Shown: positions 48,538-62,070, counted from the first letter of the stretch. The stretch is DNA of 64,000 bases from Sycobia sp. Sy_11 (GCA_018907035.1 JACCIC010000005.1:1555501-1619500); one strand, 5' to 3'. The notes: a model not told the origin generated them from the letters alone. Numbers and translations: made by a program.

Positions 48538-49209
48538 CCAGCGAATCTGAATATTGCGGTAGAGTTTGAAGCGAGCGGCGCGTGTACGTATTTATTTAAG
48601 ATTTCAGCGTCCTTTCCTTCTTCTTCTTTTTTTCTCTTTTTAGTGCCGCTATATATACCCGTTTAATGTCGATGGACCTACTATACCACTAAATTACGGC
48701 TTTATTTATAGTTTTAGTGATGGCTTTATCATTCCGTTATGTAAAACTTCTTGTTTGGCCGGGGGATTAGATCACTGATACAACTCAATGATTCCTTTTT
48801 CTTGCCGAGAATGGAGAAATAACGTATTATATTCGTGAAAAAGGATTAGGCCGCTAGATATATATATATATACCATGGAACTGTCACGAGTATGGGCTTA
48901 GCCTTTCATTTAAAGTATCGGACGTGGTGAAGAAAAAAAAAACTGAAGATAAATTTATAAACATTGACGCTTTGGGCTACAAAATCTTGTTATAATGTTT
49001 AGATTATCCACCAAAAAAAGGGGAAAAAAATTTATAATTTTTTAATTGACTTTTTATACAACAGCATAACGGCGTCTAAATCAACGGTTCAAGTATAGGC
49101 GCTCTCGGTTACACGGAGAATAAAGCATTAAATCCTAATAGTACAATAAATTCTATGCTCAATTTCGTTTTAGCGCCATTACACAATTTCATTCGACTTA
49201 TTTTCATTA

Positions 49210-49216
<7 letters not shown>

Positions 49217-49267
<51 letters not shown>
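49217..49267. repeat. (TA)n microsatellite
   Basis: About 50 bp. A second tract follows only about 100 bp later. Confidence 0.9.
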
Positions 49268-49268
<1 letters not shown>

Positions 49269-49366
49269 CTAGCCTATTTGGTTGGGCCGGACGGGTTAAC
49301 GGCGACGTCCTAATTATCCATTTGCGTCTCTACTTAAAATAAGCCGAAGGGACGAGCGGGCGATTT

Positions 49367-49369
<3 letters not shown>

Positions 49370-49428
<59 letters not shown>
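49370..49428. repeat. (TA)n microsatellite
   Basis: About 58 bp of alternating TA. Confidence 0.9.
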
Positions 49429-49431
<3 letters not shown>

Positions 49432-49566
49432 TTGAATTCCTCGGATACATAGACGCGGAGCCATGAGGATCGGTTTCTCATTTACCTACGCGGGCTCTGC
49501 GCGCTCTCGCCCAGGGCTATTTTACCTTCCCGTATTATACAAAGGCAATTTAGATTTAATCCTTGC

Positions 49567-49571
<5 letters not shown>

Positions 49572-49604
<33 letters not shown>
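49572..49604. repeat. (TC)n microsatellite
   Basis: A TC tract of about 33 bp. Confidence 0.88.
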
Positions 49605-49607
<3 letters not shown>

Positions 49608-51666
49608 CCGAGCACGGAGCTATAGAGTGAAATTCCAGGGAACTCATTTGTTCCGTAAATTATTGCGCTTAACGATTTCCCGAATAAATTTTTACGATGC
49701 CGCTCGATTTTTATCGCTCCTCGCCGATTTCGCCGATAACGTTAGCGAGCACACCGGGCGACTCTCGGGCATTGTCTCGTTCTCATTAACGAAATTTAAA
49801 TATATAGACTCGGCCTCCTACCGAATCGACTCGCATTGCACGCTGTAACATGGGAGAATTCAAGACTTTTTTTTTTTTTCTTTTTTGTTATTCCTAATTA
49901 AACGTTCGATGTTTTGAAGGCAGATCTTTGGTACGTATAGAACAATTCGGTATCGGCTTGAAAGAGTCGATAAAAAGCCGGACCATTGTAATTTCGAGGA
50001 TTAGCACCGATCGTAAATGTTTACAGAGAAGTCCCATAACATCGATTCTGCGACGTGTCCATTGCGCGATTAGATCGGGAGATAGGATTAAAGCAAATTG
50101 CGGAGGCAGAAGTGCCCAATGTGATTCGCAGATCGTTCTAAAACAAAAAAAAAAAAAAAAAAAAAAAATGAAAGTCGTTCTTCTTGCAAAGGGAGCAGAG
50201 ACGATTAATCGATTGGACAGTATCACAATATGCGCCCTCATGCCGTGGTGAAAAATAAATAAATTATACAGCCCAACCAGAGAGGCGCAGAGGGTAAAAA
50301 TCAAGTGGAATTTATGTCTCACTTATCTATTTAAATGCGTAAGCGAAAATATTGAATGTATTTTCGGCACTTTACTTCTTTTCCGTCATTTACTTCTTTT
50401 CCGTTGATTCTGATTATGGATTTATTGAGCTGCGACGCGTAGGGCGAACAATGCAAAAGGGCGGGATTTAACTACTTTCGCAGTGATAGCTTACGGAATA
50501 ATACATGTTCACTTGAATATATATGCTGACAATAAAAAAGGTAACTACAGTAAAATTTTTTTCTCGAAACTGGGTTCGCTGTGAAAATGTCGAATAAAAT
50601 CGGCGACGCCCTGGAATGCTCGGAAAATAATAATTTTCATTAAAATTTGCCGGATTTGAGAGAAAGTAAAGTGATGAAGAAAAATCTCGGTCTACCTTTT
50701 GCTTGTATTCGAGTAGATTGAAAGAGACACAAATTTGGAATTACCATATCTCGATGACGAAAATGATATTCAAATAAACTTAACGGTACTTCAAAAGGGG
50801 GGGAAGACATATATATATATATATATACTTTAAAGCGCTTCGGCGTAAATAAATGACCTTACGATGTTATACAATCGCAAATTTTGTTGCAAAACAGAGT
50901 TTTTTTTTGCACTTTTAAGTTGGATTATCTCGAAAACACGCGGTAAGATGGAGTATCCTAATTCTAATCTTTTTCGATTTTTGACATCGTAGTTCTATAC
51001 AAAAGTATGCGTCACCTCCCGTTACTAAAGCTCAGACGAGTTTTTTTCCACTTTATTCTTATCCGTTCAGTAACTGCATTTCTAATTGAAAAATAATTTA
51101 CATAAATATGTAAATTTTTCCCCCCAAATATATTTATAACGGGAAATTTGCGCTTTTTCCTCATTCTAATTTTAAATGATTTCTTCGAGTAATAGTAAAC
51201 GTTCGCCAGGTTATATTAACGAATCAAATTTCAAAACCACTGTTTATGCTGATATGGGCCCGCGTAGCTTACTATGCATTAACTTCCGCTTGGAATTTCG
51301 GTCGATTGAAAAGTAGGTTAACTTTTGATGTATCTGTTCAACATTTTCCTATAAACTTTTATTAAAAAAAATAATTACCCGAAAAAATTCTTACCCGACA
51401 AATTAAAGTTCCCTACTATTATTCTCTAATTTATTTTCAATATAATCGTGACACTATTTTTCGTTTACTCTGTTAACTTTGAGGACAGAAAAAAAATTCG
51501 GTGCGAAAAAGAAAAGATCCAAGTGACTTTTCGTCGACGTCTTAAATCGCCTGAACCTATTAATGCAAATCCGCCGGCAACGTTGACGCGCCGATTACGA
51601 AAACTACCACCGAAACATTGTCTCGAGTCGAGATAATATATATGAAAATTAGTGAATTTCACGGGC

Positions 51667-51670
<4 letters not shown>

Positions 51671-51707
<37 letters not shown>
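51671..51707. repeat. (GA)n microsatellite
   Basis: A GA tract of about 36 bp. Confidence 0.88.
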
Positions 51708-51710
<3 letters not shown>

Positions 51711-52031
51711 CGTCCCGGTCGATAAATTATGCAGAAATCATCGAGAGCCCGCGTAACGCGAACCGCGAGAGCGCGAGCCGCGCGTCTCACCTCGGGGCGT
51801 ATATCAAAACCCGTATATATGTAAATGCGGCCGGGGACCGAACTTATTCGACTTCGACTAGGGCGGGACGGGGTGAAGGGGGGGCCCACCCAGGCGGCCG
51901 AAAAAAACCGTCCGCTCCTCCCCCCCTGCACCCCCGCCCTCTCGGGGCGCATTAGCATATCGTCTCGAAAACCGAAGATTATACGCCATAAATTGCTTTC
52001 ACCCCCTCGTTCCAATAATATCCTCGCGTCC

Positions 52032-52035
<4 letters not shown>

Positions 52036-52083
<48 letters not shown>

Positions 52084-52100
52084 TATATACATATATATAC
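52036..52100. repeat. (TA)n microsatellite with TACATATATATA variant end
   Basis: A TA tract followed by two copies of TACATATATATA. Confidence 0.88.
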
Positions 52101-52417
52101 ACCATTCAGTATATGTATAACAATCGCACCTCGATAAGTACGCACTGCTCCCCATTTGTAACTCCGTAAAAAATCCAAGCTTGCGCCGCGTCCGCGATTT
52201 GTATATATGCCCATTCGATATATAAGTCTGTTTGTTTCCCTCTGCATTTGTGTGTGCGCGCACGCTCGTTTGTGTGAAAGACCTGGGCCGTGAACGCGCG
52301 CTGAATTATAACCGCGTCGATCGATCGATCGGCCGCGCTCACGGTCCCGGACTCCGCCGCCATCGCGCCAACGATAACGTGGAATTACATGTGAGCTTTT
52401 TCATCGTCCCGCGGTAG

Positions 52418-52420
<3 letters not shown>

Positions 52421-52464
<44 letters not shown>
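52421..52464. repeat. (TA)n microsatellite
   Basis: TA tract next to a purine-rich GGAGG stretch (about 52480-52560). Confidence 0.88.
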
Positions 52465-52468
<4 letters not shown>

Positions 52469-53097
52469 CGTACAAGAACGGGCGAAGGGTGGACGAGGAG
52501 GTGGAGGAGGAGGGGAAGGGGGTGAGGCCACGTGGGCCGGCGCACGGGGAGGGGGGGGGATTGCGGGCGCGATGGGCGGACACCGCGCAGCGTCAGGGAG
52601 GGATCTCCACGCGCATGCGCCCCATTCAATTTACAATGCGGCTTTGTCTCTCGCGCACGCGGCCCCAAGATTATCGTGCGCGCGCGTCGCTTCTCGCGGG
52701 GGTGGGGATAATGCGAGACAGAATATATACCGACCGTCTATATAAATATATATATATATATGTATATACATGTATAGTATTATGATAATGTCGCGGGATA
52801 TAGGCGCCTGCGTTTAATAGCGGATGATCCAGAAAAATTCGGTCGTATAACGATCGATTATGGGCGTATATGTGCGCGCGCACTTTTCATCTCTCCCGCG
52901 CGCCGGACCATTTCTCGACCTTTAAACGCTGCGCGCCGGGTCATTATACCGGCTTTTATCGCGCCAGAGGCGCGGGGGCGGGGAGTGGGGGGTTGAGAGG
53001 GTGCTCGGAGTCCTTCGCCAGCTTCGATCGTTCCTTCTTTTTGGCGTTTATTGCGTATTATATTCAAAGATGCAATGGAGGAAGGCATAAAGTGTGT

Positions 53098-53098
53098 C

Positions 53099-53152
<54 letters not shown>

Positions 53153-53158
53153 CGTGTG
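53098..53158. repeat. Compound (TA)n(TG)n microsatellite
   Basis: A TA tract runs into TG repeats, the mirror of the CA-TA compound repeats elsewhere. Confidence 0.88.
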
Positions 53159-54398
53159 TAATTTCAAAATGACTTTTATTGTACTGAAATGTACATAGCT
53201 TCCAAAGTTTTTTGGACTCTGACCATCTGTCGAAATTAATAGTGGCATGTCACTTGATGAAAATGAAAAAAAAACTTTCTTACAGTAAAATGATTTCCAT
53301 CTTAAATTCGAAATACCTTAAGGTTAATGCAAAAAGTTTCCAATCTCATTTCACTTACTTAATTTGATGATTTTAATAGATTTCATTCGAACAGAAATCA
53401 TAAAATACGCGTATTATCAGTTTAATATTCATTGTTAATGAGAGGAAACGGATCCTAAAGTTAATTATTTTCGCTGAGCCTTGGTTTTAAAACAAAAGCA
53501 AGGTTATGTCTTAAAAATAAAAATTTTATATTTATTCTAAAAATAAGTGAGAAAGTCTCGTTAGAAGACAAAACTCTTAAAATAATCAAAAATAAAAAAA
53601 AAAAAACAAAAAAAAACATAAATCAAATTTTGCTCATTGCTTTGTAGTAGCCTAAAAATTCTCGCGATTCTTTACCGTATCCACAAGCATTTTTTTGCCA
53701 TTAACAAGTACTCCACCTTTTTGAAATGGCCAAAGCGATCTAACTGTATATTGAGGTCATCCTGCTGATTCGTTCACCACGCAGGGCTCTTTCGAATCCT
53801 CCTCTGTAAACGGAAATTCACTCCGGAGAATAGGCAGTCGCCGCCCCCCCCCCTTTGAGATCATCAAGACTTATCGTGTATGTGTATATATGTATATATA
53901 TATATATATATATATACGACGTATATATCGATTCGTATACGTAACTACACGGTAACAACTCGAGACTGCAGCTCAGCAACATCATTATATATATATATCT
54001 ACATTTATACATGTAGGGTCGCGGGACTGACCGATCCCCGATAGAGCCTATCGCTTTCATCGGTGCCAGTCACGTTTACAGAGGCATATATAGACGTACT
54101 CGAGGCGCTGTGGCAGCCCCTATCTAGCATTGGATCTTGTTGCCATTCGAGGTCGACCAAGATTTTTGTTCTGCTTTTTTTTTTCTTTTATAATAGTGAG
54201 ACATTCGTTTAGTCCTGATGAATTCGCGATCGTTTACGATCGATTTTTATAACGTTTATGTAAAAAATAACTTTCGTTTTGATTCACTTTAAAATAAGCG
54301 TAATTCACATATTGAATGTTTAGAAAAAAATAATTCAGAGGAAGCACGCTCAAACGTTCTTCCGCACATAAAATCCTACCTGTTTTATCCTTTATTTT

Positions 54399-54431
<33 letters not shown>

Positions 54432-54781
54432 AGCTAGGTTAAATTTTGTTGAGATCCAAATACGTACCTTCTTCCCTTATCATTTAAATTCTATACTCGA
54501 TTTATATGGAATTATTTGAATTAATGAGCTGCACTGCCGTAATCAAGTACCATCAACATAAGCGTGCCTACGTTTCGTTAACTTGAAACAAATACATATA
54601 TACGTATTTAATTGACCCGCCAAGCATCGATGTATATACTCTGTATCTCTATAAAATCAATGGAAACCCCACACCCACCTCCAGCTGGACGACCGCACCA
54701 ACGTTGAAAACAATCGAAGCGACAACGGCCCGATGCTCCGTTGGCTCTCTCGACTATCGCCAGCGCATTAAAAAAAATATA

Positions 54782-54812
54782 TACACACACACACAGACAC
54801 ACAGAGACACAC

Positions 54813-54864
<52 letters not shown>

Positions 54865-54871
54865 ATTTATA
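54782..54871. repeat. Compound (CA)n(TA)n microsatellite
   Basis: Interrupted CA/CAGA repeats are followed by about 55 bp of TA. Confidence 0.88.
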
Positions 54872-55219
54872 CCCGCGTCCGCGCCGTGTTATATATAGTC
54901 CGTCTCGTCCGCGATATGAGCGAGTATCGACGGATAGGGAGGGTCGATCTGCCCCTCCCCCTTCCCGCCACCTTCATCCCGTCTCTCGTATATTCCGTTC
55001 CGCGCAATATGCGTGTCTGCGAGCCGCGACGGCGAGTATCCGCGCGGCCAGGGACGATAAATCCTCTCGGGGCCGGGGAGGGAGATTTCGATAGGATTTT
55101 ATATTCTCGATGTGTCTATATGGGCATGTGCACGAGCGCGCGCACGCATGCGTGTATACAGGACCGGGAAGATCATCGATCGTCGCCTGAAGTAGAGTGA
55201 GAGAAAGGGGAGGGGGAGA

Positions 55220-55255
55220 GAGAGAGCGAGAGAGAGAGAGAGAGAGAGAGAGAGC
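55220..55255. repeat. (GA)n microsatellite
   Basis: A GA tract after a GGGGAGGGGGAG stretch. Confidence 0.86.
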
Positions 55256-55558
55256 ACATTGGCGGAAAAGGTGACTCTGTCGCGGCCCTGAATAAGTTTG
55301 GGACAGGGTTGGGGAGGGGGGGGATAGAAGGAGAAGTGCGTCTGCCGATAAGCTGATTTATTTTTATGGCTCGCGATCAGACGCACAGTTATATGTGTAT
55401 ACGTGTGTATGTATGTGTATAAGAATGTTTTCGACAACTTTTACCGGAGGAATTTTCGGGGAGGTACCGGGGCTCTCCGTTATCGACTCATTTGTGGCGG
55501 GAAAGGGATAATACATATAATTTATTCACGATCGTATTTATATACGCGAGTCGCCACC

Positions 55559-55562
<4 letters not shown>

Positions 55563-55648
<86 letters not shown>
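55563..55648. repeat. Compound (CA)n(TA)n microsatellite
   Basis: About 40 bp of CA is followed by about 46 bp of TA. Confidence 0.9.
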
Positions 55649-56896
55649 CTAAATAATTCAATTAATGCGGTGGGTAGCTCTTGTCTCGCACTTATCAGTC
55701 ATCTGTGCAGGGACTGTCTACGAAAATTTTAGCGTACCGATAGCAGATTGCAAAGCGTTAAATATATTTAACGAGAAAAGCTTCGACATGTAGGTCAGCC
55801 GCAAGCGTAGTCTCGTACACCTACGAGGAGAGACCACGGCCTTCGCGTATAACCGAGAATCGATCTAGATGGCGAAGGCAGGCGGGGGGGGGGCTCTGTG
55901 ATTATACCTTAAAAAAAGAGCAAGATCAATTTTCGCGACCTGGAATATAACGCTCTCTCGTTCCTAAGATACCGTCCTTTTTCAAAATTAGTATCTGTGC
56001 AGTGAAGTCTGCATTTTTCTTTGATAACGCCCTCTATCTTTGGCACTGGATTGAAAGAGAAAATAATATTAGGAAGCCTGGAAGTCCTGATAAATATCAC
56101 GATTAGAGTTTGATTAATTGAATGTTAGAAATATATTTTTCTTCCAAATGTCTTTTCCAAAATGTCTTGTATCCGTTTATTGAATCCGTCAGATTAAAGG
56201 GTATACTTATCCCTTCTATTAGGGATATTTTTTCACTAAAACCTACATTAAACATTTGTTTTATATTTCCCATGGCTTGAAAAATATCAAAACTGTTTTT
56301 CAGACTTTTTAATTTTACTATCCACATTTGTCGAAATGTTACCCCCCCCCCCCTAGAGCTCTGGGGCGGCGCGTTTACCTCCTGGCCAGTACCTTGCTAG
56401 TCATAAAAATATTTATCGTTGGTAAAATCAAAGGAAAATTCATAGTTGTGTTCCATGCATATTATTTCAATTATTTATCATTGTCGACTATTTGAGCCCC
56501 CTACATCGGGTCGATGTTTTACAAAAAAAAATTCAATAGACAAATCATGCTCAATCCAAGTTTTTACGAGTAATTTGATATCAAATTATTCACTCGCTTG
56601 TCCTGTTCTTATCTGAATAAACGGGCGAAATCATGAACAGGTGGGAACCCGTTTTTTTTTTAGACGGTAATTCCTCAACACCGCTAACCCCCGCCCCCTC
56701 TCCCGGCGACAAAATAAGGTCGCGAACACGCGACCGTCGCCACGCTCCCACGAGCGAGCCCTCCCCCTCCCTCGCCCATTACTCACTGGCCGAAACTCCT
56801 TTCGCGCCGCTCCGCGCGTCGTCGCGTCGCCGACCGCCGGGAGGTGGCGAGAACCAAGCACGCATACATGCACACGCATTATTTATATATACATAT

Positions 56897-56898
<2 letters not shown>

Positions 56899-56946
<48 letters not shown>
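56899..56946. repeat. (CA)n microsatellite
   Basis: A CA tract bounded by TATACATATACATA on one side and TATACATATAC on the other. A CG-alternating run follows at about 57113-57132. Confidence 0.88.
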
Positions 56947-56951
<5 letters not shown>

Positions 56952-58200
56952 TATACACGCGCGCATCCGCGGACAGGGAAAGCCCCGTTGTCGGACCCGT
57001 CCACCGTCCTCGCGTCACATCCGCACGCGTCGTATATTATCATTATTACGCTCCTTGGGTTTCTTCTCACGCCCCGCGCGCCCTCGCGCAAATGATGTAC
57101 AACCCGTACGCGGGCGCGCGCGCGCGCGCGCGAACAGCAGCTCGTTCGTGGAGCCCGCCGCGCGGCGTAGAGATTGAATATTGCGGGAGGCGCGAAGTCG
57201 CGCGCGCTCCGTGGCTCGTCTCCTCGATGATATTTATTAAGATTGGAAGCCGGCAAGAGAAAGGAAGGAGGTTCGGCCGACCGTGTGTTTATATGCACGT
57301 GTATGTATGTTTGTATATGTATATATATATATATATATAGACACGGTTGCGTATTATACGCGCGCTTACTCGAGTAGTCGGGCTGTATATACGGGTGGCA
57401 GTATACCGCCGAAATAAGATGACAGGGGTAACGCTCGCTCTGGAATGTTCGGTTATATTGTTAGCTCCCTATATATACACCGATAGTCCGGGCTCGACGA
57501 CTTCTCGTCCTTGCTGTATATGCACATATATTCTCGTGCAAGTGGGTTTTTTTTTTTTGCGGGCGAGCTTCCTTTTTCTCTGGTTCGTTTGACAATTTTT
57601 ATGGCGAATAAGATATGGGCCCTTTCATAACATAATTATAATAGAGTGGTTTTAGTGGATTTTAACAATAGCGGTATAGGATCGAACATAATTTTGATGG
57701 TATACGAGTGTATAAGAAAGAAAGAAAAATTAATTGAAAAACGACGAAATCTGAATGTTGCAGAAACTGTCCAAAATGAAAGCTCGACAGTGCGAAAAAT
57801 AGTCGGTTACACACAAACATAAAAAAAATACTACAGTCCTGTATAGATTACATAGTTGGTAGAAGAATATTTTATAAAAATTTACATTAAGAGTATGAAG
57901 AAGATTCGAAAAATTAAAAGTGTTCTATTGGCGTAAAATAATAATTGACAATAGTATCAAAATACATTTAATATCAAAATTAAGAATTAATTGTACTCAC
58001 GTCGACTGATGCAATAAAATCAACTGGTCGTTTTTTAAATTTAATTTTACAACATTTGTATAATATTTCGATATTCGTACTTTTTCGCCAGATATCAGAA
58101 GCGTTACGGCTTATTTATTCTTGGACAAACGAACAACCCACTGATCACTAATGATTAGTTGTTTGACAAAAGTTGTTTGACGAACGATTAATTTACTCTG

Positions 58201-59970
58201 ACACACTAGGAAATTCTGATTGAATGGTTTGTAAGCGTGTTCCCCAAGGAGGTGCTTTAAGCCCTCTCCCATACATAATTTATATCGCAAGTATTACTCG
58301 CGGATTACATAAAATTTTAACGACTTCCCAATTCGCGGATGACCTAGCCGTTTTTATTAAATGTAGCAACGTAATGAGAGGAAAAGAAGTACTAAAAAAA
58401 GCTGTAATAACTAAAAAAAAATAGGCCTAGAACTTTCTAATAATAAAACAACGTTAATAAACTTCAACAAAAAAAAAATCACTCCAGGCAACATTGAAAT
58501 CGAAATCGATAATTGCAATGTTAAATCTAAGGGCATTCACTTGATTACAAGCTGTCGTACAACATGCATATAAATAATGTACAAAAAAAAATGCTACAAA
58601 GCTATCGATGAAATAAAGTATCTTATAAAGCTTAACACTATATAAGAATTTTGTGAGATCTATTATGGATTACGGATTAATAATTTTCTACTCTAGTCGA
58701 AAAGATTTAAAATATTTAAAGTATTTAAAATCCAGCCATATATGCTGTTTTAGGTTTTCGAATTAGTACGCCCTTAAATGAGAACTGAAAATTGTACTTA
58801 TGTCGACTGTTCTGAATTAAATTAATAAATAATGTTATTGGTCTTACAGTGTTTATAATATAATATATTATCTAAATTAATGAAAAAAATAAATATACTG
58901 TTGGCTGAATCGAAACTAATTCGTCTTCAAGACTGAGCAAAGCTCTTATGCAATACTTCTCTAGCAAAAACTCTGGCAAACGATAATTCACGAAGATCCA
59001 AGTCAATTGTTAAATTCTACAATATCATTAAAAAGAAATCGGCGATCGAAAAGAAACTTTTTGCGAAAAATATATTCAAGTTTATGAAAATTGTACCTTT
59101 AATAGACACTCGATAGAACTTAAGTATCTGTTGATATAATTATGACACGATAATTACCAAAATTGAATTGGAACAAAGATTTGGACAAAGCTTGAAAAAC
59201 TTAATTGATGCTAATTCTGATCTAAATCATCATGTAACTGTTAGTAATACGCTCTCTATATATACTGACGGCAGTGAGAATTAAGATACTCAATATGTTT
59301 GAAGTTCCGTATTCTGTCTGGAATTAGATATTAAGCAAAAATTCGCCATTGAGAGGCACGCATCTCTATTTACTGCCGATTATATGGCCATACATAAGGC
59401 TTTTGACATTGCACTAGAGCAGAACGATCGGAATGTCTTCATTTTTTGCGATTCTCCGTGCTAATAAATATATCTTAGTTATAAACGCAAAATAATATAT
59501 AAATAACTCAAAATCGGAAAGCCAAACTAGCATAAAACTGTTCCCGATTCCATGTCATATAGGCATCGAGGGAAACGAACGCGCCGACTCATGAGCCAAA
59601 TCCGCAACGCACTCAGAATCTTAATTGAAATTAAAATGTTACCTTACACTGACTTAGCAAAAATGTTTAACAAAGAATCATTAGAATAAAACAACTTAAA
59701 ACAGAATTGTACAAGGAAAAATAAAAGGCATAAAATACTTTCAATTATTTCATAATAAATGTAAACCATGGCTAAGAAGGTAAAACTGCAAGTAGGGACT
59801 TTATAGTCACCCTCAATAGATGTCGATCAAACCATTAAAATCTCGCAGACTCACTAGCACGTCTTGAAATTATGGATAATGAATTACGTTTTTGTGAAAC
59901 ATCAGAAGAAAACCTAAACAATGTAATTTGGCAATGTAAAAATTCAATGACAAAAATTGTTAAAAGCCTT
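58201..59970 (+). mobile_element. Broken non-LTR retrotransposon (LINE) with reverse transcriptase and RNase H remnants
   Basis: In order on the plus strand: an RT fragment with RVPQGGALSPL and QFADDLAVF (58224-58424), which are the palm motifs. Then a GLELSNNKT...INFNKKK stretch after a frameshift (about 58425-58490), and a thumb-like FVRSIMDYGLIIFYSS stretch (about 58655-58700). Next comes YTDGS (about 59260), then ASLFTADYMAIHKAF and FIFCDS (about 59360-59455), and PCHIGIEGNERADS (about 59545-59590). The last three blocks are RNase H motifs. A C-x13-WQC end (about 59890-59940) resembles the terminal zinc-knuckle-like region. Stops and frameshifts occur throughout and the 5' part including the endonuclease is missing. 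RT followed by RNase H points to the I/LOA-type groups rather than jockey. Not functional. Confidence 0.8.
58818..58896. repeat. Penelope-tip-like insert inside the LINE, flanked by a short duplication
   Basis: The segment TTAATAAATAATGTTATTGGTCTTACAGT followed by TTATAATATAATATATT closely resembles the outer tip of the Penelope-like palindrome (41586-41645 and inverse 42820-42880). ACTGTTCTGAAT precedes it (58806-58817) and ACTGTTGGCTGAAT follows (58897-58910), which looks like a target-site duplication with a 2-nt indel. The RT-like reading frame resumes after it. Confidence 0.45.
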
Positions 59971-61010
59971 AGTCAAATTAAAATATAAATATATAATTTG
60001 TATTTCTATAAATTGTGCCAAATAAAAAATATGTGATGTATCCAAATGTAAACTTGTATGCATTGTAGTCAAATAGACATTTATAAAGTCTCATAGTGCT
60101 TAAAAAAATAAAAAAAAATTATCAGAGTTCTTTGCAACGACAGCGCAAGGTATATTATGTATATGCTATGGACATCTTTGAGGAAAAAAACATTTAAAAT
60201 GGCGCGTAGGCCAGCACGATGGACTAATCTAGGATCGATATACATGTTTATCGTAGCGGCTCTCGATCCGTGTCGCAATTTCTCAGCTCGCTGCCGGCCT
60301 TTCTCACATTAGCCCCCCTCCCCCCCCCCGCCCCAATCAATTACCGCGCAGTTGACAAATCAAACGAAACTCGATTTTCTTGTAAATCGTAATCTCTACA
60401 GCGTATACGACGAATAAAATTGACTAATGGGCGACACGCTCGGATTGTCCAATCGATACGACTTACGCATACACGTTATAGTTATATATACACGTGTTAC
60501 GGTCGTGGTATCAAAACCGCGCAATTTGTCGAAAGCGGCATGAATCGATTCAAAGGGAATTTCTTCGAGCTCGATACGTCGAGGCACATCTATAGATTCT
60601 CATATGAATAAACAGAGCGTCCGAAATACGATTTGTACACATTAACGGGTTGTTCGGAAGTTGTATACGCCGCGTACAAATATCGCGTCAGCGTCTCAGA
60701 AAGTCGAAAATGGATTTCGCGCCGCGTACCAGCGCGTGGCGCGACGGCCAATGAGCAACGAGGCCCTCATAATCGCGAGAGTCGTAACGTAACTCAGAAA
60801 CGCGCGCAGACCGAACGGGCGCAAATCCGCAGAATAATGGCGGAGCAAAAGCCTTCAAATGAACAAGTGGCAGGCCCTTTTCCAGCCTCGACGCCGACGA
60901 AAGCCACGACAGCCTTCGCCCGTTGTAACTTCTTCACTTTCGCGCAACCTATGCATACGACTTTCCACACTCGTTAACGGCCCGCTGGTATGGTTAATTA
61001 TATTTCGAAC

Positions 61011-61014
<4 letters not shown>

Positions 61015-61062
<48 letters not shown>

Positions 61063-61110
61063 CGTATGTATATATGTTCGTATGTATATATGCTCGTATG
61101 CGTATATACA
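61015..61110. repeat. (TA)n followed by three 16-bp units
   Basis: A 44-bp TA tract is followed by ATATGTTCGTATGTAT twice and then a variant ATATGCTCGTATGCGT. Confidence 0.88.
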
Positions 61111-62036
61111 AATTGCAACGACTCCTTTGAAGACCACGCGGGTGCCGAGGTGACGTATCGGCGCTCGTATCGGGAGCCACGCGCGCGTGGGAGTCGCTCG
61201 TCGCTTCTCAGGTGCGTCGAGGGGTTGGGGGGAGATGATCGCCGCAGCGGCTCTGTGCCCCCGCGCTCGCGGTAGCCGCGAGGAGAATGAAAAAGGCACG
61301 TCGGTAGCGGCGCCGCCGACGTCTTCGCAACATCCTCTCGGATCTTTTCAATTTGCATGACGTGCGAAAAGGACCGACGGTGGGAGGGGTCGGCTGAGGA
61401 CTCGTTCGCGCAACCGATGTATATACGTATAATGCACGTACGCGCATGCAGACGCACGCACACACACATCTATAGAGGAGATTGAAAAACGCCTCCTCTT
61501 TGTCTCGCGAGAGACCGTGGCGCACGTCATTGGCTTATAGGGCCGCCCGCGCGATTTGGGTCACGTGGCCTGAACTTCTGTTCTCCGCGCGCGCGCGCGC
61601 GCGTCCTCCTCCTCCCCCCTCCTCCTCGTTCCCCTCGTCGTCGTCCTCGCCTTACTCGTCTCCTCTCCGCGGCACGGCCTCTTTTACGAGCGTTGCGAAA
61701 ATGCGCGGCAGGCTCACTTTTACGCTCGCGCTCGCTACTGCGCCGCCCAAGCGCCGCGCTTTTATACTGTCGTTTAAAGAAGCCCGAGATTTACGGCCGG
61801 TTAGCCACGGTTATATCAGAATTATAAAAGGCTCGCTTCTTTTTGGGAGAAAATTTGCTCGGGGCCCCGATGTCGCGCGCCGCGCGTGCACGGAAGGGGA
61901 TGGGGGGACGCGACCCTTCATTGTTATAAACGGGAGATCGTTAAGTATCGTTAAGGTAACGAGCCGCGTACGCGCTGCGGGCAGCTTTGTCATGGAAGTG
62001 GTATAATGGGGGAAAATACGAAATTAATAAGGGAGA

Positions 62037-62040
<4 letters not shown>

Positions 62041-62070
<30 letters not shown>
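62041..62070. repeat. (GA)n microsatellite
   Basis: A GA tract continuing into GA-rich sequence. Confidence 0.86.

Larger units (their letters stand above)
47257..58200. other. GC/CpG-richer, microsatellite-dense region without a supported gene
   Basis: About 11 kb. Many open frames occur on both strands, up to 235 codons, but they are driven by high GC and by TA, CA, CT or GA repeats. None shows a conserved domain or a plausible exon chain. Stretches around 47.5-48.2, 51.7-52.1, 52.2-53.0, 54.6-55.2 and 56.6-57.3 kb are the most CpG-rich, with C- or G-runs. The patches at about 48.9-49.1, 50.3-51.6 and 53.2-53.8 kb are AT-rich and featureless. A large intron or regulatory spacer of a gene outside the window is possible but cannot be shown. 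Confidence 0.55.

Noticed and set aside
49894..50322. 142-codon minus-strand open frame
   Set aside because: It crosses a long A/T run giving poly-Phe, with no domain signature.
51659..52105. 148-codon minus-strand open frame
   Set aside because: It begins in (TA)n (Tyr-Ile repeats) and ends in (GA)n (Ser-Leu repeats); nothing conserved lies between.
56633..57340. 235-codon plus-strand open frame
   Set aside because: It runs through a (CA)n tract giving Thr-His repeats and a CG-alternating run giving Ala-Arg repeats. No domain or exon structure is seen, and equally long frames lie on the other strand.
61059..61110. CRISPR-like or regulatory direct repeats
   Set aside because: Three 16-bp units extend a TA microsatellite with no spacers; simple slippage explains them.
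61482..62006. 174-codon plus-strand open frame
   Set aside because: Stop-poor CpG-rich sequence; the translation is Arg/Ser/Pro-rich with no recognised motif.
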